From: Liopterus haemorrhoidalis
Lineage: Eukaryota; Arthropoda; Insecta; Coleoptera; Dytiscidae
Reading direction: 5' to 3'
NCBI GenBank assembly: GCA_963971575.1
Contig: OZ020611.1
Coordinates: 3,224,001-3,288,000 of the forward strand
DNA length: 64,000 nucleotides
The position numbers and the translations under genes are program-made. Each line of letters starts with the position of its first letter. Position 1 is the stretch's first letter. The notes below the pieces were generated by a model. That model saw only the letters and a list, made by a program, of their open reading frames with translations, did no database searches and was not told where the DNA came from. Of the stretch, positions 53,936 through 62,654 are shown piece by piece.

Positions 53936-55290
53936 AATTTATTTATTTATTTATATTTATTTGGCCACACCAACAGGACACCAGTTCCCAATAATAGGGT
54001 GGCACTATTTACATAAATTACAATTTTAAATAAATTTAACTAACACAAATAGGTACATACGTATGTATAGTATTACAGTACTTTTTACAATAATCTTACG
54101 TACAGAGCAGTTACAAGTGAACCCTTATAATTCTGAATATTATATAAAGAAAATAGCAAAAGAGAGATGGGTAGAGGTTATAAACATCGAAGAGCAGATT
54201 TTTTAAATGTTAAGATATTAGTACAAAAAGGTCTGGAAAGTTGAAGTTGCAGTGATATGAATTCTATAATTTAGATAAATGTGAAACAGGTGAATTCGAA
54301 GCATAGTTTGTGCTTTCGTAAGAAACTAAGAGGAAATTATTATTTCTAATGTGGTAGGAAGGAATTCTGATGGAAAAGAAATAGAGCAATGGAGAACAGT
54401 TAATGACACTATTTAATTTGTAAACAATTTTGTAGACAGTTGTAAACAATTGTCAAGTCATTTAAGACGCTTTTTTCGATGGGTGTTAGGTTAGATTAAA
54501 ATCGGGAAATTTATACTTCATATATTTCACAAATTTATTTTGTACATATTCTATTCTGTTAATATAAGTAAAGTACCCCGGAGACCAGCATACGCTTGCA
54601 AATTCCATTTGACTACGCACGAGCATTTTAAATAGAGTCAGTACTATATGAGGATTTTTAAAATTGCGACTAATGCGAATAACAAAGCCCAACATTTTTA
54701 GAGATTTTTTCGCAATATTGTTAATGTGGACTCAAATATAAGTTATTATCTAAAGTTATGCCTAGATCTCTCACCTCGGTAACAGTTTGAACTGTTAAGT
54801 TACCAAGTTTAAATTTAAAATTAATTAAGTTTCTGTTTCTCGAGAATTTTATATGAAAACATTTTTTTAATAGTTGGGAAATTTTAGTTAAGTCATCAGC
54901 ATAAAGTAGGAATTTAGCAAATTTAAAACATTGAGTTATATCATTAATAAGATAAGTAAGGTTGCTAGATGAGAACCTTGTGGCACACCGGAAGTTATTT
55001 CAACCCAATCTTAGCAGAAACCTTCTAAAGAAATCGATTGATATCTTCCAGTTAAATATGAAATAAACCAATTCAGTAGGCTTCCACGGATTCCAGGTTT
55101 GTGCAGCTTACATATAAGTAAGGAATGATCAATTTTATCGAAGCATTTACAAAAGTCGGTGTAAATTACATCGATTTGTTGTCTGCTTCTCATAGTTTTT
55201 AAAATTTGCTCAGAAAAGGATATTAAATTAGTATCAACTGACCTTCCAGGTACAAATCCAATTAATAGTAATGAACTTTTCTGTGTATGT
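53936..55290 (-). pseudogene. Jockey/CR1-like non-LTR retrotransposon, 5'-truncated
   Basis: Minus strand: GFVPGRSVDTNLISFSEQIL, IDVIYTDFCKCFDKIDHSLL (first Asp), SGVPQGSHLATLL, FAKFLLYADDLTKI (YADD intact), FVIRISRNFKNPHIVLTLFK, LVRSQMEFASVCWSPGYFTY and RIEYVQNKFVKYMKYKF. Frameshifts and stops are frequent. The 3' end is a TAAA-type run at about 53936-53965 after a UTR. Its block order resembles the interrupted copy at 27131-30480. Confidence 0.87.
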
Positions 55291-55420
55291 GTTTAGGGAG
55301 TAGTTGTTAATTGATTCTAGGTAAAATATTCATATTTAAAGATAGTTCATTACTGTGTTTCCCATGCTATATATATATAAATTATTACATATGTGTGTAT
55401 GTATGTATATATGTATGTAT
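55291..55420. repeat. (TATG)n-rich spacer
   Basis: TATGTATGTATATATGTATG-type microsatellite at about 55390-55418 between a retrotransposon and a mariner terminus. Confidence 0.7.
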
Positions 55421-56130
55421 GCACGAGATGTGTAAATTAAGTAACTGGACTGATTTAAATTTTTTTTTTTATTAGAATAGAATTACAATTCAGTAATGTC
55501 TCCCTTAAAATAACTTCCTTGGGAAGCCACACAGCTCTGGAGATGGTTCTTTCAATCCTCATAGCAGTGCTGGAACTCGAATAATGGAATTGCTTTCAGC
55601 TGGTCGGTTACGGATGTTTGAATGTTTTTGAGTGTCCCAAAATGACGTCCCTTAAGGTGATTTTTCAATATTGGGAAGAGGAAAAAGTCACACGGACTCA
55701 AGTCAGGCGAATAACGAGGCTGAGGAGCCACAGGAATGTTTTTATTGGCCATAAACTCGTTTATTGAAATTGCGGTGTGACAAGGCGCACTGTTGTGATG
55801 CAACACCCAGTTGTTCTTGATGTCTCACATGCATGACCCTTTTTCGAAGTTTTTCAAGAACCTCGGTAAAAGTGTTTATTGACCGTTTGGGTTTGAGGAA
55901 CAAACTCTTTGTGGACGATTCCCTGGCTATCAAAAAAGAAAATCAGCATGCATTTGATCTTCGACTTGCTCCTTCTTGCTTTTGTGGGCCTTGGAGAGCT
56001 TAAAGTGTGCCATGCTCTGGCGTTTGATTTCCGGGTCGTACTAAAATACCCAAGTCTCGTCGCCAGTAATGACACGTTCCAGAAAATGGGTATCATTTTC
56101 AATCGATTCAAGAACATGCTGATGTAATCT
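55421..56130 (-). pseudogene. Mariner transposase, N-terminally truncated, second catalytic Asp lost
   Basis: Minus strand blocks: SKSKIKCMLIFFFDSQGIVH, KEFVPQTQTVNKHFYR, LEKLRKRVMHVR, then LHHNSAPCHTAISINEF, YSPDLSPCDFFLFPILKNHL, KGRHFGTLKNIQTSVTDQ and SQGSYFKGD. The usual HHDNAPCH reads HHNSAPCH, so the second catalytic Asp is gone; the third (PCD) is present. Frames change near 55800 and 55860. The 3' terminal repeat GATGTGTAAATTAAGTAACT lies at about 55426. The N-terminus ends near 56130. Confidence 0.88.
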
Positions 56131-56240
56131 GTATAAAGAAGTACTTATTTAAGTCATACTTTATTTTAAGTCTTTATTTTAAGTTTTTATTTTAAGCAAT
56201 TATTTTGGCAATTAATATGATATAATTTAAGCTTAGTCGA
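56131..56240. repeat. Short TTTATTTTAAG repeats
   Basis: TTTATTTTAAGT is repeated three to four times at about 56160-56210. No gene. Confidence 0.6.
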
Positions 56241-56261
56241 TCGAAAATTCAATTTCTAATG

Positions 56262-56335
56262 TGGTGGACCGAATTCGAACCCACGTTCTGTGTTCCGTAT
56301 GCAACCATCTTACCACAAAACCACACGAAGTCGTT
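56262..56335 (-). repeat. tRNA-derived SINE-like segment
   Basis: Minus strand contains TGGTTTTGTGGTAAG (box A-like, 56309-56323) and GGTTCGAATTC (box B-like, 56271-56281) with tRNA-like spacing and a GTCCACCAC end. The stems do not form a convincing cloverleaf, so a SINE or tRNA pseudogene is more likely than a working tRNA. Confidence 0.5.
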
Positions 56336-56339
56336 GTTT

Positions 56340-57940
56340 GTTTAACGTGTACATAAATCCTAGTCTTCATATATTAAACAAACTATAATTTAAACTTCAA
56401 CTAGACATTTTTGCGGCGTGTTGCTTTGATAATATTTCATAATTTGAAAGAATATTAATGAATATATATGAATACATCTTCGATGACACGTGAATCGATA
56501 ATGTATTAATTATTGTGACCTAGTTACAGCTATGTGCTCTAGAGGTCTTCCATTCGGTCAACTGATTTCAACACAGACACACACGTAGATAATTCAACAG
56601 CTATCATTGTGAATTCATTGAAATTCAGACGACTGGATCCGAACTAAATGTCTGTAATTCAGTACTCGCGGCACGAATATGTTATTCTCTGGACAATATA
56701 TTCATTATGTGTCTTTTTATTGATTTGACTCACAGCAGGATGGAGGAAAAGATTTCTCTTTTATATTTAAATTTCAATGGCAAGTAAGCTATATTGTTTA
56801 TGCTTCTAAAATTGTAGAATTTATACCGCTAAAGTTTCCAGCCTTACTGTGTTCCAGGTGTGATAGAAATAAATAGACGGTAAGGTCAGGTAGCGTTTTA
56901 ATTGTATTTAATTTTTCTCAATCTAGCAATCCAGGATAACGGTCTGTTACGGGGGTTATCCTAGAATTAATGAGGACAAGACAAATGGTTTACTTTTTAG
57001 GATATTATTTTAAATACTAGATTAGCCCTTTGCCAACGGTGTTGGCAACAAATAATATTAAACAATATACTATAAATACATATGAATCGCAACAACTGCA
57101 TTTCTAAGAAAAGTTAATGTTTCAAAAAGCTTATCCTAGTTGCCGTCTTGAAAAAATTGGAAAAACTAATATGAATATCTGATAAGTAGCTAAGAAAATT
57201 TTCTAGCAGTGTCAGTAGTTATTTTTTCCTTAAAACTCTCTGCCAGAAACGAAATAGTATTTTAAAAATCCATTCGTTATTTTTTGAAACTCTTGTATTG
57301 CGATTAATTTTCACATTACCTAATTTGTTTTCTCGAGTTACTAAGCTATTTTTGTGTAAACATATCAATTAACTATTATTATTTTTCGGTTTCCTTCAAA
57401 CAAAAACATGGCACGTTATATGTAAATATATTCTTCGGTAAGCTTCGGAATATTGCGTTACATTTCGGAATCTCGCTTCAAATTTGTATTAGACGACAGC
57501 ATTCTTAGAGAATTAATCTGCAAAATATTCTTCATATCGGTCAAAGCATATAGGAGCGTCTAGAGTTTCTTGTTTATTAATTTTTTGTTTATCAACTTTT
57601 GCGCTATGTGCTATTATGAAAATTGATTGAAGTTTCTTGGTTAGAATGCATCTATGCAGTAGTTAATAAACGAAGTCTATCGCATATCACCAGGGTTGGG
57701 ATACGGTCGATTGCTGGAATAAACATTCTTCGACCTTCCCTCTTAAGGTAAGAGGTGGGCGTTATGCTTGTACCGAACACGTTGCGGGCAAACCTAGACG
57801 GTACTGGCGGAACTGCAAACCACACTTTTTAATAATAATAGTAGATAATACAAATAATAATAATAATTATAATAATAAATATAACGAATTAGAGAACGAA
57901 TTTAGTGGCAAAGGGGCGTTTATTTACCAGGCAGCGCGAT
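56340..57940. other. Non-coding stretch
   Basis: No supported gene. An 8-bp perfect hairpin TTGCCAAC-GGT-GTTGGCAA lies at 57030-57048 and a CCTCTTA-AGG-TAAGAGG hairpin at about 57748-57764. An AAT-rich microsatellite lies at 57828-57885. Confidence 0.4.
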
Positions 57941-57948
57941 GAGCAGCA

Positions 57949-58858
57949 ATGAGATTTAACCTGGTAGACTTGAGTTCCGTCAGGGAAAACGCTGGAGTAC
58001 AACTATCTCGGGAGGAGTACAACAGAGTTACTAGCTCGGTGAAACGAGGCGAGACAGACATGTTGCCAAAAGAACACATGAGTAAATGTATGCATTCTGT
58101 GTTCTTTAAACATATTAAAAGTCTAGAGTTGCCCACCGAACTCACGTTCTCGTTTCTTACGTCTGCTGGTTTTGAGATCGGAAACAGAAGGTTTTGTGTT
58201 TGCGTGTCAGGATGGTGTTATAAATACTTTGGCGTACAGGGCCCGCATATTCCAAATAGGGGAGTCCACACTCTGTAGGTTGTGCCACCACCATCCTGAA
58301 ACGATTATGCAAATTCTGTCTGCTTGTCTATCTCTTACAGCGTCGAGCTACGTGTCTCGACATAATGCTGCTCTCCGCGTGCTCTGCTGCCATCTTAGAC
58401 ATGTCTATGGAATTGACCAAATACCGGTTATACCATACGTCCCTTCTGACATAGAATCGGCAAATTCCAAGTGCCGAATTTATTGGAATTAGTCCTTCCT
58501 CACCTCAAGGTTACTGACAGCCACTAAGCCGGACATAACCCTCCTGGATATCGAGACTAAACAGATGTTTGTGATCCAATTCTCAAGTCCAGCTGAGAAG
58601 AATATCTCTCTCAAGAAGACAGAAAAGAGGTCCAAGTATATGGATCTCTTGTCCGAGCTTAGAAAGCTGTATCCAGGGTATAAAGTTAAGTTTGTAGTTC
58701 TGATAGTTGGTGTTTTAGGTGGTATGAAAGCCTCCTATCGAAGGGAAATCGAGTCCATTCCCACCTGCAGATCTTCTGTCGCCTCTTTGATCTGCAGGAT
58801 GCAGAAATCAGTGCTGTTCGGGACACTCCGCATTATGCGGGCAATGGACCTGGCGTAA
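57949..58858 (+). pseudogene. R2-like non-LTR retrotransposon C-terminus with restriction-like endonuclease
   Basis: First frame: EEYNRVTSSVKRGETDMLPK, ELPTELTFSFLTSAG; second frame: ETEGFVFACQDGVINTLAYR, CRLCHHHPETIMQILSAC (CCHC-type knuckle), YVSRHNAALRVLC and HVYGI, then a TAG at about 58488; third part: KPDITLLDIETKQMFVIQFS, SPAEKNISLKKTEKRSKYMD, YPGYKVKFVVLIVG. RHNAAL, KPD and the following acidic/lysine residues fit the restriction-like endonuclease that nicks target DNA in R2/NeSL-type elements. Frameshift near 58200. The reverse transcriptase is missing. Confidence 0.85.
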
Positions 58859-59837
58859 TTTTCGTCAGAGTTTGAGATGAATTTGTGTGTATTTAGCTCC
58901 ACTAGTCTCTAGTATAACGCGGCTCAAAAGGTTGCTGAAGTTTGCGATTAGTGAACGCTTGTCAAGACCTGACAAAACCCATATAAATTACTACATAAAA
59001 AATAAATACGATTACAATTTTGAAAAGTTACACATCAATATTTAATTAACCATCTCGAAACTTATATTTGAGTGTGTATTTACATAATTCCACTATCACA
59101 ATTTTGTTTTCTCGACATATTAAATTTTGAACCGAACAAATTTTAGGAATAAACCCATAAAAAGAAGTATAACAAGTTTTCTTTAGAGAATTTTGTTGTA
59201 AAAAAAGCTAATATTGGTCACATATTTTTTTATTACATAATACACGACTTCATCTATCTCCCAAGTTGTTTATGTTTGCGAGCTTTCATTTTTTTTCTCC
59301 CAGATCAATATCGTGGTAGCGTCGCTCAGGAAGGATTTTAGTCGTCGCGACGTCTCAAACAATACTGTGTGTATACATAGCCATAAAACTATTGTTTAGA
59401 ACAATAGTTTTACGATAGCACAATAAAGACGTTTAGTCTCGCTTCACAACTGACTCTTAAGTGCTGCAAAAGAAATTTAGGACGAGAAAAAATTATTGTA
59501 AACATGTGGATAAAAGGAATGATTTTCGGGTTTTTGGCGATAGACTCTGTAAATTAGTTCCCTTTTGTGTATGTTTTACAAGAGTTTTTATTGGATAGTG
59601 AAAAAATGATACACAATAGTGTACAGATTTTCACAGTGGCAAGCCCTGGGGCGGGGACTTATGGGTGTGAGCCCCCAAGCTTTAAAGAAACACGATTTTA
59701 AGGGACACTTTTTTCTTGTAATTAAACGTAAGCACACCCCAAGATAAAAAATTGCTTCCGAATCTAGAAAATCCAGGGTGCGCGCCTGCTTTTACATATA
59801 ACTTTACAGAGTTAGGTTAAACTTTTCTTCTACTTTT
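58859..59837. other. 3' UTR remnant and non-coding sequence
   Basis: The first 150 bases may be the 3' UTR of the R2-like element. A perfect 13-bp stem with loop TAG (TAAAACTATTGTT/AACAATAGTTTTA) lies at 59384-59412. Nothing else is assigned. Confidence 0.45.
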
Positions 59838-59906
59838 TACGAGGATTACCTTTTATGTTTTAACAAACGACCACTAGAGAGCAATATTGAAATGTATCAT
59901 TTCTGC

Positions 59907-60110
59907 CATGTTTTCAAAAAGAAATTATATAAGTGTTGGTTGCGGAAAAATAAATTAATATCTACTGCAAGCTTTAACTGTCAATTAATTAACTGTCATC
60001 ACTATTGTTGTCATAAGTTTCTATTGAAAATTAGTTAGTCAATTGTTATATAAAGCTCGTAATAGATATTATTTTATTTTTCCACAGCCAACCCTTTTTG
60101 TGAACTCATG
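59907..60110. mobile_element. About 200-bp MITE in the mariner 5' UTR
   Basis: Inverted arms: CATGTTTTCAAAAAG and TGTTGGTTGCGGAAAAATAA on the left; the inverse of CAGCCAACCCTTTTTGTGAA on the right; TAATATCTAYTRCRAGCTTT is also paired. It is absent from the sister mariner at 39446, giving the empty site. The target duplication is not resolved. Confidence 0.75.
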
Positions 60111-60217
60111 GTATATTCGTAAAATTTGACATTTGTTATTGTGAAATCAGTGGCAGCTTATAATTTGACCGATTAGTTTGTTGACAGAGAGTGTTAAAAA
60201 AACAAGTTTGTGAAAAA

Positions 60218-61459
60218 ATGGATATTACTCGTGAAGGTTTTCGTTGGATGATTTTTTACAATTTTAGTAAAGGCCTGACTCAACAACAATAAATAGATTC
60301 AAGCACCATCAGAAAAGACAGTTTGCAGAATTTCGTCGTGGTTGTGCGTCCGTCAGGGATGAATCTCGTGAAGGTCGACCAAAATGGGTTGCGATTCAAA
60401 AAAAAACATCGATGCTGTACGTAAAATGACTGAAGAAGATCGACATGTGACTTACCGTGATATAGAGGTATCCTTTGGTATATCGCAGACAGCAATACAT
60501 TCGATTTTGTATGAACATTTAGCTGTGAAACAGATCTGTTTCCGATGGATTCCGCATAATTGGACCCAAGCTCAAAAAAAGCTCGTGTTGATTGGTGTAA
60601 GGAAATACTAAAAAAACCAACCTAGGCACTGCAAAATCTGTATACAATATCGTGATAGGTAGTGTTTCTTCTCGAGAAAAAGTTTTAATTCTCATTTTTC
60701 ATTTCTCGAGAAATTTGCTCGACGCCTTTACTTTGGTACTTTAAAGGTGATTATAATTTTAACATGTTTTTATCCTCTACAATATTTTCAACATTAAAAA
60801 AAGATGTATAGTCTAATAATTATATCATTATTTTTCTCGAGATTTCTCGAGAATTCTCGAGAAAATAGTTCTAATGTCAAGAAATCAGAAACACTAGTTA
60901 TAGGTGACGAAACTTGGATTTATTTATATGAACCGGAAACTAAGAGACAATCCATTGTTTCATCCAAGATGAACCGAAACCTACAAAAGTTGTTCGTTCT
61001 TCATGAACGAACAACTTTTGTATTTTTGCACTTCCAAGAAAATGATCGCTTGTTTCTTTGGTTGTACTGGACTTGTCGCAACCATTCCTTTAGAGGATAT
61101 TCAATATATTGTTTGCCAAAAGTCATCTACAAAATCAGGAAAAACAACCAAAAACGTCCCATTATTCTTCAATGCAAGCTCCCACACAGCATGTCAAACA
61201 ATTGATTATTTGAAGGAGAAAAACATCGAATTAATGTCTCATTGTCCGTATTCACCTGATTTATCCCCTAACGATGTTTTTTTGTTCCTCAATGTCAAAA
61301 AAAATACATGGACAGCGATTTTCATCACCTCAAGAAGCTGTTGAAGCCTTCGAAAACCATGTTTTTGAGACACCAGAGTGGAAAAAATGTTTCGAGAATT
61401 GGTTTGAACGCATGCGAAAGTGTATAAATCTTAAAGGCGAATATTTTGAAAGGCAATAA
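60218..61459 (+). pseudogene. Mariner transposase (DD34D type), interrupted by a hAT MITE
   Basis: Start ATG 60218: MDITREGFRWMIFYNFSKGL, then a TAA and short deletions, EDRHVTYRDIEVSFGISQTA, and after the MITE GDETWIYLYEPETKRQS (first Asp). The second block reads PLFFNASSHTACQT instead of the HHDN form seen in the copy at 39618, so that Asp is lost; the third block CPYSPDLSPND is intact. The C-terminus EWKKCFENWFERMRKCINLK ends at 61459. Multiple frameshifts. Confidence 0.9.
60660..60896. mobile_element. 237-bp hAT-type MITE rich in TTCTCGAGAA
   Basis: Ends TAGTGTTTCT / AGAAACACTA-like inverted; flanks GTGATAGG (60652-60659) and GTTATAGG (60897-60904), 8 bp with one mismatch. At least five CTCGAG palindromes in TTTCTCGAGAAA context occupy the subterminal regions. 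It splits the mariner frame exactly between NIV and GDETW. Confidence 0.9.
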
Positions 61460-61594
61460 AACAGTTTGTTCCAATATAAATAAATTTTTCTTTCTTAAAT
61501 TTTGATGATATGTATTTAATAACAACTTAAAAGGTAGTCCTCGTATCAAGAGAAACGTCATTGGAGGTCTCTCTTACATATCGACTACCTTCTA

Positions 61595-62160
61595 ACGGGT
61601 GTTTTTTTTAGAGGTATAGAACTTTAAATTGCAATAAAACAACGATGGATTATTCGATTGACATGAATTTTTTTTTATTCGAAAGATAATTTTGTGGCAT
61701 TACATTAAATCATACCAACAAGACGGCGCAACATGTCACACAGCTCGTGCCACAATCGATTTATTGAAAGACACGTTTGGTGACCGCCTAATTTCACGTT
61801 TTGGACCTGTGAATTGGCCTCCAAGATCTTGTGATTTAACACCACTGGACTACTTTCTGTGGGGCTATGTAAAGTCATTGGTCTATGCGGATAAGCCACA
61901 AACTCTTGACCATTTGGAAGACAACATTCGCCGTGTTATTGCCGATATACGCCCACAAATGTTGGAAAAAGTCATCGAAAATTGGACGTCCAGATTGGAC
62001 TAAATCCGAGCCAGCCGTGGCGGTCATATGCCAGAAATCATATTTAAAATGTAATGCCACAAGATTATCTTTCGAATAAAAAAAAATGCATGTCAATCGA
62101 ATAATCCATCGTTGTTTTATTGCAATTTAAAGTTCTATACCTCTAAAAAAAAACACCCAT
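61595..62160 (+). mobile_element. DD41D mariner-like deletion derivative
   Basis: Inverted ends of about 105 bp beginning AYGGGTGTTTTTTTTAGAGG (read inward from both sides), with TA at 61593-61594 and 62161-62162. Total 566 bp: the left inverted repeat is followed directly by the C-terminal third of a transposase, so about half the original element was lost by internal deletion. Confidence 0.9.
61710..62003 (+). pseudogene. DD41D transposase C-terminal part
   Basis: SYQQDGATCHTARATIDLLK (second Asp), LISRFGPVNWPPRS, CDLTPLDYFLWGYVKSL, and a C-terminus ending at 62003. Between the Asp of QQD and that of PLDYF are 41 residues, as in the element at 6665. The first catalytic block and helix-turn-helix are deleted. 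The remaining fr ame is unbroken. Confidence 0.88.
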
Positions 62161-62162
62161 TA

Positions 62163-62349
62163 CTAATTTACTTAATATTCTCAATTAAGTAGATTGCAAA
62201 TTAAAAATAAATCAAAAAATAGATTAGTTTTTAGAAAAATATCGAATTTTTTGTGTTCAAGTAAAAATAATTATTCTTCAATTTTTTTTTTTTTTGTGTG
62301 GTATCGAAAGAAATCTGTTAAATTAGTTTTTTTAAATTTCTTTATTTTA
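62163..62349. other. AT-rich spacer
   Basis: No gene; TGTGTGGTATCGAAAGAAA at about 62296 resembles sequence before repeat copy C (15867), so the dispersed repeat may start here. Confidence 0.4.
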
Positions 62350-62480
62350 ATACGATTTAAAAAGATGTGCTAAAAAACGTCTTGTTTCACACCTTATGAT
62401 CCAGGGGCTAAATTAAAAAATCTAAAAAAATCTGATTATCGCACATTAATGTGAACCGGAATAATGCCATTGGAATGTGT
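62350..62480 (+). repeat. tRNA-cored dispersed repeat, short copy D
   Basis: Contains TTGTTTCACACCTTATGATC, AAATTAAAAAATCTAAAAAA and TTAATGTGAACCGGAATAAT, matching 27600-27695. Core and 3' hairpin are missing. Confidence 0.65.
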
Positions 62481-62654
62481 GATCTTATAATTATTACTAG
62501 GATAGCTACAGCTGGGTTATGATGTAAACGCATCTCAAGTACGGTTGAAATTCTGATGATTAAAATCTTCGCCTACGCCTCGGGTGTAAAATTTATCCTC
62601 GTGTAATATAGCCTATATTATATGCTTGTTAAATTAAATACTATTATATCATTA
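62481..62654. other. Non-coding
   Basis: ATTATATGCTTGTTAAATTA at about 62617 closely matches 12001-12020, next to the RTE scrap at 11869-11995, suggesting a small shared retrotransposon piece. Confidence 0.35.

Larger units (their letters stand above)
59840..61543 (+). mobile_element. Mariner element with two nested MITEs
   Basis: Inverted ends CGAGGATTACCTTTTA / CGAGGACTACCTTTTA, each flanked by TA (59838-59839, 61544-61545). Without the MITEs at about 59907-60110 and 60660-60896 it is about 1.25 kb. Same family as 39446-40486. Confidence 0.9.

Noticed and set aside
57745..57770. CTCTTAAGGTA resembles the 28S rRNA target core of R2 elements, close to an R2-like ORF
   Set aside because: The following bases do not match 28S sequence, and the motif is explained by a local hairpin CCTCTTA-AGG-TAAGAGG.
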